In this document: positions 46,191 through 58,435 of the stretch, piece after piece | Layout of the letters: each line of letters starts with the position of its first letter | Position numbering within the stretch: position 1 is the stretch's first letter | Assembly (NCBI GenBank): GCA_036850595.1 | Contig: CM072148.1 | Coordinates: 21,570,731-21,634,730 of the forward strand | Reading direction: 5' to 3' | Length of the DNA stretch: 64,000 bases | DNA from: Rhyacichthys aspro | Lineage: Eukaryota > Chordata > Actinopteri > Gobiiformes > Rhyacichthyidae | Made by a program: the position numbers and the translations under genes | The notes under the pieces: model-generated | Database searches by the model: none | What the model was told of the DNA's origin: nothing | The model's input: only the letters and a program-made list of their open reading frames with translations

Positions 46191-46859
46191 GGCTGGAGGA
46201 ATATGTTGCTTTAAAAATCAGTTTAAATGGGATAGAAAGCAACTGTATTAACATAGAGCATCATTTTCAATAACTTTATTGTATACAACACATGCCTTCC
46301 TTCTTTTTTTTTGTTACAAATGAGGACATTTTGTGGGAATCCCTCATAAATGTTAAAGTGACCACTTCCTGTTGTGTTTCCTTCAGATGGAGATAAACTG
46401 TGAGCAGAGCCGTCTGCGTGTTTTCGTCGACGGAGAGAAACTGTTGGATTTCTCACAGAATCAGGGCTCTGAGTAACATCGACACGCTGTGGGTCAAAGG
46501 CAGCCTCAGACTCACCAAACTGGGCTGAGTCCCACTTTAGACCCTCTCTGGAGTCAAACATGAAGACTACCTCTTACCTCTCAGTATGTCCAGGATAAAT
46601 GCTCTGTCCTCGAGGGAAAAGCACGTATTTGTTCAAACTGATGTATTTTTATTTATTGTTGAATAATGAGTTGTTTCAAATTAAAGTGTATGTCATGTTT
46701 AATGTGACTTTTTTCTGAATAATATTTATGACAGTATTTGAAAAGTAAAAAAATTAAAAGCTTAAAAAAGTGGTTTAGTACAATAATATTAAAAAAGTGA
46801 CCCATGATGTTTGGGATTAAACTGTTTATTAGTATGTTGGTAACACTTTAGGCTAATGG

Positions 46860-47690
46860 TACATGTTTTATTGTGAATTCATGCATTAATTCATGCATTA
46901 GTAAATGCATTAAAATCTCATGAATCACCAGGAATTATCCTGAGTTCACATATTTCCATTCATGACATTAAACATGAACAACTCATGAACTAAACAATTA
47001 ACTAAGGAATGGAAATCATTTCGACCTTTGATTAATTAAGCATGATCATGATGTAAAAAATACAGACCTCTGAACCAAATCCAAAGTCAGTACAAAAGTG
47101 AACAAATCATTAATGAATCATTAGGTCCTTGTGACTTCATTGTGTTTGTGTCCCTCAACGTAAGTGGCATAAGTTCTTAAACTCTACTGAAATATAGAAT
47201 ATTAGTGATGGCACAAGTTGGAAAACACATGAACTATGATGCAGTTACTCATAAAATATTCATCTACTGTGCCATGAAAAAGTAGTTGTCCCTTCATTAT
47301 TTCATTTTTATTTTTTTTGCACATTTGTCAACCTTAAAATGTTTCAGATCATCAAATAAATTTAAATATTAGACAAAGATAACTCAAGTAAACACAAATT
47401 GTGAAAAAAAGTGGAAAAAAAACTATACAAATCTACCTAGCCCCACGTGAAAAGGTAGTTGCCCACTAAACATAATAACTTGTGGTGCCACCCTCAGCAG
47501 CAATAACTACAATCAAATGTTTGTGAGAACTGACAATGAGACTTTCACATCACTGTGAAGGAATTCGGGCCCACTCTTCTGTGCAGAATTGTTTTAATTC
47601 AGCCACATTGGTGGATTTTTAAGCATGAGCTGCCCTTTTTGTATTTTCCATGAACAATACAAAAAGGACAGCTTTTTGAATTTGTACCAA
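46860..47690. mobile_element. Degenerate DNA-transposon-like repeats, block 2 copy
   Basis: Counterpart of 13543-14345. Differences include an added AAACACAAATTGTGAAAAAA-like stretch near 47390, which makes this copy closer to the consensus I remember. Confidence 0.45.
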
Positions 47691-48200
47691 TTCTAACCTA
47701 AGTGAAGATGCCAGTTTCTTCATATTATAGATGCTAAGCATCACTTCAACCCATTCTTCCACTTTAGGCACTAGTCCACTTTGCCATCTCCTGGTAATCA
47801 CCTACAGGCCAGCAGCATAATTCTCATCATCAGTTCTTTTTAGATGAACTGTTTCTATCTTTCCCAGATACATAGTTTCAAAAGTGAGTGGGAACTTTGT
47901 TTTCAGGATTTGATCTATGCATTTTTTTTTTTATCTCAATCCAATCTTGTCTTATCAATGAGCATTCACAGAAGATGTAGAAGTGATCTGCTTTGACTGC
48001 ACCGCAGAGTCTCCAACTGTTTGTATCCCCATATTTTCTCTGTGTAGGGGTCGCAAAGTATATTATTGTATTGTTACAATAATTGTATATCCGTGCTACC
48101 TCCAAAACCCTGAGTTGGTTGGCTTCTTTGAATCATTGCTGTATGACAATTGTGGAGGAGCTACAGAATATCTCAACCTCAAGGCTTACCAGTACATTTA
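47691..48200 (-). mobile_element. L1-like LINE remnant, block 2 copy
   Basis: Same HFYIFCECSLIRQDW motif region on the minus strand as in block 1. A small internal deletion near 47660-47680 and another near 48130 distinguish it. Confidence 0.65.
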
Positions 48201-48214
48201 GGCAGACGTTTTAG

Positions 48215-49345
48215 GGCCCCTTCTCAAAGGTTTGCCTAGGGCCCCAAATTTTCGAAGCCCGCCACTGAGTAATATACTGTGGTGCTGAACCATGAAGGCC
48301 ATTAAAAACAAACAAAATCGATTCTGAAATGGACTGGAAGCCAGTGAAGAGAGGCCAAGACTGGAGTGATATGGTCTTGTTTACGTGTTCTGGTGAGAGA
48401 AGCGAGAGAGTGAAGCTTGAGTCGCTCCATAATAAAGTGCGTTCGATAGTTGAGCCAAGTAGAAATAAAAGCATGTATGCTAAAAATGATTGCAACTGTT
48501 GTTTTCCAAAATTTGAGAAATAAATGGAAGCTTTGAGATGGGGCGATAATTGGAGAGAACTGAGGCATCCAGATTTGTTTTTTTCAGTAAAGGCTGCACC
48601 ACTGCCTCTTTAAAATAAGACAGGACAACACCAGAAACAAGACTGCTGTTTATAATCATTTGAATGTATGGCCCAATACTGTCCCATACCTCTTTAAAAA
48701 GTGAGGTGGGGAGGATGTCAGTTTATCCACAATGTCGAAATAAGAGATATGGGCTCAAACTGATTAAAGACCGCACCACACTGGACAGAGACAGAGGGAT
48801 CTACAGGAGAAGGAGGAATGCCAGCTCTAATTGTCTCAGTCTTATTTATAAAAATATGGAGAAACTTTTCACATCCCTGTGGGGAGACGTCAGGGTAATA
48901 TGATAAAGGGGGATTAAGAGCAGAGTTTATAGTGTTAAAAAGAACGCGGGGGTTATGGCCATTTTCCAAAACAATCTTACAGAGATATTTTGTCTTTTCT
49001 GTTCTCATGATTCTTTGGTAGCTACACCATCTCTCTGTAAGTGTATCCCAAGAACTGCAGTTTGTCCTCTTTCAATTTACGCTCTGCCTTTCTCCATTCT
49101 CATCTGGCAGAGCGTGCTGCATCATTAAGCCATGGTTCGGATTTAGACTTACAGCGCATGGATGTGAGGGGAGCAACAGAGGAACACAGGAAGCAGCTAA
49201 CTCCTCAGTAACTAAGCAGCCAGCAGACTTGTTCACCACATCAACACAGGGTTTAATGAAGCAACAGGTACGAGCCATAGCACGCTGCTTAGTGGTGGAA
49301 CATGGAAGAGAGACATCAAATAAAATCGGTGCATGCATGCAAATT
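48215..49345 (-). mobile_element. L2-like LINE remnant, longer copy
   Basis: It includes everything seen at 14915-15650 plus an extra stretch to about 49765. On the minus strand the extra part reads PWLNDAARSAR, then E.RKAERKLKEDKLQFLGYTY, the linker upstream of the reverse transcriptase in L2-type elements, and CEKFLHIFINKTETIRAGI. Order and orientation agree with one 5'-truncated L2-like element on the minus strand. Confidence 0.75.
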
Positions 49346-50100
49346 AAGGTATAAAACCCTAATTCAAATAATGTGGAAAAACATTTAATTTACAGAAATT
49401 TGCAGTAAAGGTTCTGTAGGGAAAACTATAATTTTGCAGTATTTTCATGTATTATTAGCATCAGTCACCTTCAATAAAATGATAATGCTCAAAATTCTGC
49501 AGAATAAGACCATAACTTCACAGATTTTTTTTGTTAAATTTGACCTTGTAAGAGAAATACATAAATCAAAATGACTTTCATCACTTGCTCATTAAATGTC
49601 CACAGACACTCAAATTGAACTGTACAACTCTTACAGTTCATGACAGTGTCTCAAGAGTAGACTCTTGTTGGAGTCCCAAGTAAATTACTGAAATGTAGAG
49701 TGAGTCTCCATCTCCTTTCTGTGATTCTCAGTCATGGTTTCACTCATTGAAGTTCAAGTCTGTCTTCTTCTTTCTTAACACTTTAACAAAAAATCTGTAA
49801 AATGATGGTCTTTTTCTGCAGAACTTTGAGTGTTGTCATATTATTGAAGGTGTTTGTTGTTAATAAGACAAAAAACCAACTATAAAATAAGAGTTTTCCT
49901 GCAGAACCTTTACTGCAAATTTCCGTAAATTAAATGTTTTTCCATATTATTTGAATTAGGGTTTTTACCTTAATTTTAGGTTTTTGTCATTTAACGTTTT
50001 TTTTAGGTTTTAGTGCACAGAGCAGTGACACAGTTAAACTAATGTTGATAATTAATTTGGCTATTCAGTTTATTTCTATTATAAGATATGTAATCAAGAT
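49346..50100. other. Spacer with repeated AT-rich segments
   Basis: Contains two versions, in opposite orientation, of an AT-rich block around GGTTCTG(C/T)AG(G)AAAA and TTTACTGCAAATTTC (about 49350-49430 and 49890-49960), suggesting an inverted repeat of an unknown element. Block 1 keeps only the second (15785-15860). No gene seen. Confidence 0.45.
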
Positions 50101-50416
50101 CAATAGGTTTTAGTTGGATTTTAACAGGTTTTAGCTGGATTTGAAGAGGTTTTAGCTAAATATGAACAGGTTTTATATGGACTTAAACATGTTGTAGTTG
50201 GATTTGAACATTGGGCATGTTTTTGGAATTGAATATGTTTTCATTGGATGTGAACAGGGTTTAATTGGATTTGATCATGTTTCAGTTGAATTTAAACAGG
50301 TTTCAGTTGGATTTGAACAGGATTAGTTGGGTTTGTCACAGTCTTTGGCTCCTGGAATGACTCTTATTTACTATTCTGGCCCCTCACCACCTGAGTTTGA
50401 CACCACTGTTCTAGAG
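50101..50416 (+). repeat. 24-nt tandem array with hAT-like terminus, block 2 copy
   Basis: Counterpart of 15984-16298, nearly identical. Confidence 0.6.
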
Positions 50417-50811
50417 TTTTAATCTGTCCAGTGAATGTGCTTCAGCTCGTTTTTTTTTTTCTTAATTTCACGGTACAGTTGTGTTTATACAAGTGAGTAA
50501 AGCTCCAAATCCTTCTAATAGTTTTTATTTTAATTCACGAAAAGCATTGGGAACGCTGCACATTCTGTTCCAAACCAAAACATGAAAAATAAAATGATCA
50601 AATTTGTCATTCAGAAAGTGAAGAAAAGGGAATATTAGGTTGTTAAAAAAATATCAGTGTCTGCATTTTCTTCACAAAATTTACTGTATTAACTTAAAAA
50701 TGTTTTAGATTTATTATTAGATTAATTGTATTTTGAGAAACTGACCTGACACATCTGTGTAGCATGGAGTCAACCATCTTCTGGCTCCTGTCAAAACAAT
50801 AGCAGTGTCTG

Positions 50812-50948
<137 letters not shown>

Positions 50949-51243
50949 ATAAGTAGGTCCAACAGTAAAGTATTAGAAACAGCCCCATATCATGATCCTT
51001 GCGCCAACATGCCTCACTGTCCTCACACTGCACTGTGACTTGATTGAATTCTGTGTTTAGGGTTCGTCAGACAAACTGTCTGCAGCTCCCAAAAACAGAA
51101 TTCAAGCTGAATTCAAGCCAAGCATGGTGGCACAAGGATCATAATATGGGCCTGTTTCTCATTTCTTTCCATAGCCCTAACCATGACCAAAAAGACTGAT
51201 CCCAATTATTAATAAAACAATAAAAACCTACTTACATTCGCCT

Positions 51244-52656
51244 CTATTCCTGGGGGACTGTGGTTGTGACTGTGGTTCTTGTCATCCAGTTCGCCATGGC
51301 CTCAGTTCTCTGCTTCAGCTCTTCTTCCTTGGCTTGTGTGATCTCCTGTTGCTCCGTCAAAGCTCTTTTTGCCTCTTGAAGTTGATTCAAGAGGTCATTT
51401 TTCTCCATCTGTAGGTGAAATTTCTGCTCTTCCACTTTTTTGCTCCATGACCTGAGTCCTTCAACCTCTTCTGTGTGACACATGTTGTCCACCATCACAG
51501 GCTCTTCTTTTTGATGAAGATGCACCACCTGGTCTTCTCTCTTCGTCGCTAGCTTCTGATATTCTCTTTGTAGCTGCAGATGTTCCTTTAAGTTGATGTG
51601 GTTGGACAGACAGTGCTTTTGTTTAGATTCAAGGTCCGTGATTACAAGCCTCAGATGAGCATTCTCAGTGAGTGCTTTCTCTGTCTCAGACTTGTGTGCC
51701 TCCCTGAGAAGGGCAAGTTCAGCATCAAAGTGATCATTCTTATGATGCAATAAACTTTGCTTTTGCTTCAAATCCACAAAATCTTTCAGCTGGATCTGCA
51801 GGTCAGTCACCTCTGCTCTCAGGGAAGAATTCTCCTTTTGGAAGTGCTGCACTTGATTAAAAAGGTCTTCAACCTGACTCTTACTTACATGATCACGTTG
51901 GCACTGACCCTCCATACACTCCAGCTTGTAAATAAAATAGCTGATGTGGACATTCTCATTCATTGCTGCCCAACTGCGATCTATTTTATGGGCATCGAAG
52001 ATCATTTGAATATGTTTATGTAGCCGTTTAAAAGCATTTTCATTCTCTTTAAACTTTTTAAGTTCCTCCAAAAGCCTGGCATTGTCATCTGTCAATTGTT
52101 TATAAATAAGTTCAATGTTTTCGAGCTCTGCAACTTTGGCCTCTAAGGCAAAGGTTTTTTGGTGCTGGATCTGTAGCTCTGACTGCAAAACATCAGATAA
52201 CTTTACGGCATCTAGAAATTTCCTTCTGTCACTGTGGTGAAGTTTGCAATTCTCCCTCAGCTGACACTTCTCTAATTCTAATTTTTCGTTTTTTATCTTT
52301 AAATCTCTCATCTCCTCTTTTAGACGTAAAAGCTCGTTTTTACTTACCACCTGTGTGTCAGCTTGAGGGGTGCAAATCTGATCTTTTGGAGGTAACTGAT
52401 TAAATGGTCTGATGTCACCCTTCTGTGAGCTCTCAGGCAGTAGTCTGGGACAGCCAAAACAATTATTTTGGGACCTGAACCTCTGAGCCCCAAAGTGGTT
52501 CTCTAGTCTTCTCTGCATTTTAGGTTTGTGTAATGATCGTTCAAATTCTTGAAATACACTGAATTTTCTTAACTCGTATCCTTCTCTACTATCTTCTATT
52601 TTGTTTGTTGTACGGTTTGTCTGACAGTTACAAAGAATGTAGGCTAGGCGCTTCAA
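51244..52656 (-). CDS. Single-exon 470-aa coiled-coil protein, second copy
   Basis: Same length, start and stop as the gene at 17160-18572, and open throughout. By eye I find seven amino-acid differences (D to N and L to F near residues 53 and 60, then H to L, V to A, R to L, D to N and I to L in the C-terminal third) against three silent changes. The NHINLKEH version here is the one found in the pseudogene units, so at least part of the difference may come from gene conversion. The maintained length supports a real protein. Function unknown; a coiled-coil structural role is likely. Confidence 0.7.
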   Translation of the reverse strand: MKRLAYILCNCQTNRTTNKIEDSREGYELRKFSVFQEFERSLHKPKMQRRLENHFGAQRFRSQNNCFGCPRLLPESSQKGDIRPFNQLPPKDQICTPQADTQVVSKNELLRLKEEMRDLKIKNEKLELEKCQLRENCKLHHSDRRKFLDAVKLSDVLQSELQIQHQKTFALEAKVAELENIELIYKQLTDDNARLLEELKKFKENENAFKRLHKHIQMIFDAHKIDRSWAAMNENVHISYFIYKLECMEGQCQRDHVSKSQVEDLFNQVQHFQKENSSLRAEVTDLQIQLKDFVDLKQKQSLLHHKNDHFDAELALLREAHKSETEKALTENAHLRLVITDLESKQKHCLSNHINLKEHLQLQREYQKLATKREDQVVHLHQKEEPVMVDNMCHTEEVEGLRSWSKKVEEQKFHLQMEKNDLLNQLQEAKRALTEQQEITQAKEEELKQRTEAMANWMTRTTVTTTVPQE

Positions 52657-52681
52657 TTTACAGTCTGCTTTGACGACTTTG

Positions 52682-52745
52682 TGACGTCACATGATGCCAA
52701 AACACGTGATCCGTTACCATAGAAACGAACAACACGCCAATGGTT
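52682..52745 (-). promoter_or_regulatory. CRE / E-box / X-box / CCAAT cluster, block 2 copy
   Basis: TGACGTCA 52682-52689, CACGTG 52703-52708, GTTACCATAGAAAC 52713-52726 and a CCAAT box about ten bases on. Identical to block 1 in sequence and spacing. Confidence 0.6.
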
Positions 52746-53672
52746 GCCTTTTTAATGGAAGACACGCCTCATGTGTAAGTCATGGTGTAAGTAAGTAAAA
52801 TAAGAGTGAAATAAGGGAAAATAATTTAACATTATTTTTAAAGTATATTTATGTACAATTGTAATATAAGTGCGCATTTCATGATGTTCAAGAATAGATA
52901 TTTCAGCGTATAACAAAATAATAGGCTAAAGACACAAAAGAAAATGCTTCAAATTTACAATTTTGATGGAAAAAAGACTGTTTTACACATAGATATTAGA
53001 CACGTGATAATTGTGAGCTATTGAATGAGTTTAAAGTCTTAAATTCTAATTTTGTATGATCATCCTTTGTCAATACACAATAAAAATGTTCTAGATTAGC
53101 TAATAAATACATATAATAATTCATTAATGAAGAAATAAACAGCGCGTGGCTATGTCTGAGATACTATAGCCTACTCTGTTACTACGCAACACTACAATAA
53201 AACCATCGTAACCAGAAGTTACAGGAAAATCCATTTTAATTTCTGTCCATTTCTGAAGAAATGCCCTTATAATAGGGCTGAAAATGTTCCCACATCATTT
53301 CGCTACCAAAACAAATGTGGTGTTATTGTTGGTCCGTTAGAGCCACCTACTGGTTATTTGAGGTAAAAGCAAGCAGCGGGTCCCTGGCAAAGAAAATACT
53401 TGAAATGACGACGTTGCCAGAGAAGCAGAGAAATTAAAGTGGAATTACTGCTCGTTGCAGTGTCTTTTCTGCCTCGTTATGAAGCTATAGTGTTATCATA
53501 ACCATACCCTGACAAACATTAGCTTAAAAAATAGGCACAAATGAATGCTTTCATACCTTTTTAAAGAAATGTATAGCCTTTCTTTAAAAACACAGGCTCT
53601 GCTCACCAGCTTTCTCACTGTATAATGATAGTTACTGCAAGGCTAGCTACTGCAAGGCACCCTCTTGCGACC
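52746..53672. other. Intergenic, block 2 copy, no gene seen
   Basis: Follows 18661-19571 with small indels near 53515-53555. No coding frame or clear repeat family. Confidence 0.45.
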
Positions 53673-53680
53673 CTGTATAT

Positions 53681-54153
53681 CAGCGGTGTCAAACTCAAAG
53701 TGGTGAGGGGCCGTGATAGTTGATAAGAATCCTTTCAGGGGCCAAAGATGGTGACATTTGGAAGCTTTTATTACATTTTGATTGTGAGATTTCATCTTAA
53801 TTTCAGTCTTAAAAAAGTTATCTTTAACATTAATTGCCTCCTTTTATAGAAACTGGTTTTAGTTGGATCTGAACCAGTTTTAGATGGATTTGAACAGGTT
53901 CTAGATGGATTCAAACAGGTTTTACTTTGATTTGAACAAGTTTTAGGTGGATTGTAACAGGTTTTAGATGGATTTGAGCAGGTGTTGGATGGATTTTTAC
54001 AGATTTGATTTATCTGTGTCACAAAAATCAAACCTATTCAAATCCAATTAAAACCTAGTGCAAGAAATATCACCTACTAAATGTATTGAAGGGCCACATA
54101 AAACAATGCAAAGGGCCGCATTTGCCCCCCGGGCCTTGAGTTTGACATGTGTG
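53681..54153 (+). mobile_element. Non-autonomous hAT element, block 2 copy
   Basis: Also 473 bp, flanked by CTGTATAT at 53673-53680 and 54154-54161. Terminus CAGCGGTGTCAAACTCAA has one substitution relative to block 1. Confidence 0.9.
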
Positions 54154-54469
54154 CTGTATATGGTTTTGTTTGCACCCAGTCACCGCTCACAAATTATTTT
54201 ATTTTAAAATATACAAAGCCCATGCAGTGGTGGCAATGCACAGCTGTCTAACAAATAATTGGACCTATGCCTGTCCAGCAAAAACATAGTAAGTTATAAT
54301 CTCTCACTGCACCGTTCGTCCAGAATATTGCAAACAAACTTCACGTTTCACCCTGTGTTGTGACCCCAGGGCCTGTGGTCATGGAACATTCTCCTCTCGT
54401 CAACGCCAGAGATTGAAACAGAATAGAAGAAAATAAAACATCTGTTAAAGAATGCAATTTTTAATCTCG

Positions 54470-56918
54470 TGTCACGTGTTTGGTGCAGCTGCTTTGTGTA
54501 TCTGACCTGTGTATGAAGGTACTAGAACACAACACATTTGGATTGTTTTAAAACAAGAGGATGAGATAACCAATATAATGGGTATTTTTTCAAATAAAAG
54601 ATTTTCTATAACAAAATTTGATACATACGTTTGATTAAAAATACATTTAAGAAAATATTACAGTGTGACTGTAATGAGTTTAAACTGAAATAATGTTAGT
54701 GATGCGACAACAGAAGGATAAACAGGGTAACATCTGTGGATGAGTTGCAGACAATGATAAACCTGTTTTTTTTTAACTTATTCATTATGTGTAGTTCATT
54801 ATGATATATTATGTTTTGAGAATGTTGTTTACAGGAAACAAAGAGCTCCAATGTAAAGCTGATGCATGAGTTACATGTCACATGTTATATCTGTGTTCTC
54901 CATCCTCTGCAGCTGAACTGTGAGTAAGAACTTTGTAACTGGGTGTAAGAGGTCAATGGTCAACAAGACCCTGACCAAATGCTTACAGGGAAATGTTACA
55001 GGGACAGTTGTAATTTTCTTTAGATTTCATTAATTGAACGATTCAAAATATAATACAATAATTTGTAATTATAAAAAGAAATATAAAATAAACATAAAAT
55101 AAAGCATCAGAAAATAAATAAATAAAATAAAAAATAAAATAAATAAAAACAATTAAGCAATGAGAAAACTAGAGCAAACAAACAAAAGTAAAGAATGACA
55201 TTTTTAATAAACTGGCATAAAGTGAGTCTATGGGAAATTAATAGAGAGTTAAAAAGTGCTTTGTGAAGTAAAATTAAATATAAAAGTAAAGTTTCTGAAA
55301 CAAGTTTTCCTAAATTAGATGTAACTGGAACAGATATAAAAACATTAATTTTAAGCCTTAATGGTGAATGATTGTTGTACCATTGAATCATCTTCTGGTT
55401 CACATTCTAGCCATTCCCTTTTCCATCGGGATCTTGATGTTCTGTTAAACTATAATGCCACTCTTAATAGTTGATAAAAGTGTATCGTAAATATCTCAGA
55501 CATGTGTTATCAAAAGAGAGCATTAGCAACAGGGCACTAGCAACAAAATCATAGTTTATGAAAAATGTAATCCTCTGACCAAGACACGTCATTTTGACCA
55601 AACATGACTCACCGAGTCTAACTCAATGTAAATGAAGTTTTACTTAAAATAATCCTCTTGAGAGTTTAACATTAATTTAGTCTTCATTATTTGTTACCAT
55701 TTACCTTGGCAGTGAGTCGCTGCAGTGATCTGTGTTTGAATCAGTTAAACATCAATTACAGAGGTTTTCAGTTTTTATAGCTGTAACATAAAGTAATGTA
55801 TTATTTTCTTAAGTGGTATAACCTGATGAATGGTGTTTTCAGGCTGCTCTTTGAGAAATAATGCAAAAAATTACTTTGGTGCTAAATGGTTAAAAGTTAA
55901 TCAGTACAGTGACTATAGTCTTCTCCTAAAGTCTCTGAATATAGATGTTAATCCTCTAAAAGTACTTTACTTCTTTTGGACTGTACAGCTGCAGACTCTT
56001 TATAAACAACTGATAAAGGACTATGACTGTCTTCACTGATAACTGTGAGTGGAAGTGAGACCTGTTGATGGCCTAGTGTTTCTGGGGGGTAGTTACTTCA
56101 TGTGCCTTGCTGGTTGTTTCCACTGCTCCAGCACTGAACTGAACTGAACCTGCCTGGCTCTGGCACTGTTTTGTCTACTGAGACTTATCTGAGAACATGG
56201 CTGCCTGCTCTGTATCGTCTCTGAGAAACATGAGACTAACACTGGCTGAAGCACCTACGACAAAGAAAGCTCGTTTCTGACTGGTCTTAAAGCTGCACTT
56301 TGTGGACTGGGCTCCTCCACACTGTCCTCAGGTCAAATGGACTGAATCTATACCACTGCAACTGCTGCTGCTCAGAGTTCATTACAACATGAACTGTTCT
56401 GCTGCTGCACAAGGGGTGCTGCATAAATAATACAAATAAAAAGTTTGACTATTGAGATCTTTCTATTTTAGAGAGAGGTTGAAATGAATTCACAAACACC
56501 CATTTAAATTAGTTTTGCTTTTAGTAAAGCAATATTATTTAAATTAACTGTTGAATAGCTCACTCATCTAAAGCAAATGTGCTTTTTGTTAAGGGTCAAA
56601 AGTCCAAATACTAAAAACATAGAACTGACATGTAGATGCTACAATTGTTGGGGAAGTTACATTCAATGCCAGCCTAACTGAGTTCACACAAAACAATGTG
56701 AATCAGTTAGTTCCTGACAGGCCATATGTCACAAAATGGTTTGACATATGGAGAGAGATTGCTCTGCAAACCTGAGCACAGATAAATCTGCCCTAGCAAT
56801 TAAGAAATTCTTAGTCTTTCTTTAGCTGCATTAGCAGCTGGATTCTACATACTCAAAACAGACCTTTTCTGTATGAGGAACTGTGTGTGTGTGAAAATTC
56901 CCTATTAACAATATATTT
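54470..56918. other. Long stretch without a recognised gene, block 2 copy
   Basis: Equivalent to 22728-25188 and nearly identical. The 69-residue frame is again open (55830-56039) with two substitutions. Nothing assignable. Confidence 0.4.
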
Positions 56919-56928
56919 GCAAGCTTAA

Positions 56929-57823
56929 AGGTCCCATATTATACTATTTTGAACATTATACAGTGTATTTTGGATACATTTAGGTTACCATATCACGTTT
57001 TGCAACATGAAACACACAATAATGATCTTATACAAGTGGTTTGAATGAGCTCTCATCATGAGTCCAAAGTGAACGGTCTGATTTGGCGCTGTCACTTTAA
57101 GGCTCAGCTCTTCCGTGTTGGCTCCACCCACTTTCTGCCTGACGTCACTTTTTCAGCAATGGCTTAGAGAGTAACTGAGCCGTATATCTTCGACCCAGAG
57201 TCTGACTCTGAGTTCGAAGAACATGAGCAAACACAAAGACCTCGAAGGCTTCTACAAGACGTTTCTGCTTGGTAAATGAGAAACTATTTATTGTGTATGC
57301 TTCTATGGTGTAGCCCGTAGCATAGCGCGTGTTAACTGCTTCTGTTTATCGGTGCACATGTGGAAATTGCCTTACAATGCCTACTGAAGTTGAGAATGTA
57401 TGCTGCCTGGAGACTCCTAAGGTAGCTGTTGTGCAGTGTATTGAAAGAACTATAATAAAGTAGCCTAACAATATGTAGAGCTATGCAGTAACATGTGTGC
57501 ATGTTGCTGACAGTAAGTAAGCTAACACAGTAGCAGCGATGCTTCTCTGTGTCTGAGCTGCAGAGCACGGCACTTGTTGACAGTTCAGGAGAGAGGGGCA
57601 GGAGGAGTGTGGAGGAGCACTTCCTGGAGAGGAGTGGTTTATTTCACATATTGACGTCATTGCGTGAAACAGCTCGTTGAAAGGACTGTAGCTCAAACTA
57701 AATAAATTACTCAAACATGCGTGAATAAAACAAAACACAACTTTGGGTATGTGTTTGAGGTAGAAACAACGTTAGAACATGGTTAAAAGCTCAGAAAAGT
57801 CGATTTAGCATAATATGGGACCT
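56929..57823. mobile_element. 895-bp TTAA-flanked non-autonomous DNA element
   Basis: Ends are AGGTCCCATATTATAC and its inverted match GCATAATATGGGACCT, each bordered by TTAA (56925-56928 and 57824-57827), as expected of a piggyBac-type TTAA-targeting element. No transposase is readable in either direction. It contains two perfect CRE palindromes TGACGTCA (57140-57147 and 57652-57659). It is absent at the matching place in block 1 (near 25187). The class is inferred from the TTAA and termini alone. Confidence 0.7.
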
Positions 57824-58435
57824 TTAAGCACGTCCAGCATGGAGCAAGTAAGATTTAAGACTTTATCCACAGCGCCTTGTACTGCAGCGTTTTAGCATTA
57901 CATCCCATAGAAACAGCCTTTACAGAAATGTTATTGAGAGAAACTAACAGCAGCTAATATTGAGCTCAGGTCATGTGACTTTGGATGAAGCAAAGGATCA
58001 AATAACAGCGCAAATTAATCACTCTCGACGCACACGTAAAAGTGAGAGTCTCACTGATGTGACTGGACGCCCGGTAGAGCAGGTAAGACGGCTATAGCCC
58101 ACATTTACATTTATGTTCAGTGCCTTAAAGTAAACCGTAAAGTAAGTAAAAGTAATAATATTGACTAATGAAATAGATCCACTAAAGCACAAATTTTATT
58201 GATCAAGTTTCAAAAAATTCTATAAATTGTAACCTGAAAAGTAGAAAGCTTTTTAAGCACCTTTCTGGACTATTCCAAATCTACCCTGCCTCTCGTCCCT
58301 CTTCTTCAGAGCCCTGCTCTTCTACTGCTCTGCCCCAAGTCCTCGGTTTAATCCCTAAACCTGAGACTCCCTCCAGTTGCTCTGACCCTCTGCAACTCCC
58401 TGAGACCACTCACCCATCCACTGCCCCCGACAGAG

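Larger units (their letters stand above)
43375..46528 (+). pseudogene. lgalsl: Second copy of LGALSL with a frameshift in the last exon
   Basis: Exons 43375-43404, 44601-44654, 45419-45507, 45592-45775 and 46387 onward match block 1. In the last exon block 1 reads GATTTCTCTCACAG while this copy reads GATTTCTCACAG, two bases shorter. The frame then runs DFSQNQGSE and stops at TAA 46474-46476. The original stop would be at 46526-46528. About 26 C-terminal residues are replaced by a short tail, removing the last strands of the galectin fold, so the product is probably non-functional if the deletion is real. It could be an allele, a true pseudogene or a sequence error in a CT run. Confidence 0.85.

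Noticed and set aside
57332..57738. Minus-strand frames inside the TTAA element as a transposase
   Set aside because: Short, overlapping and without DDE or zinc-finger features, so the element is treated as non-autonomous.
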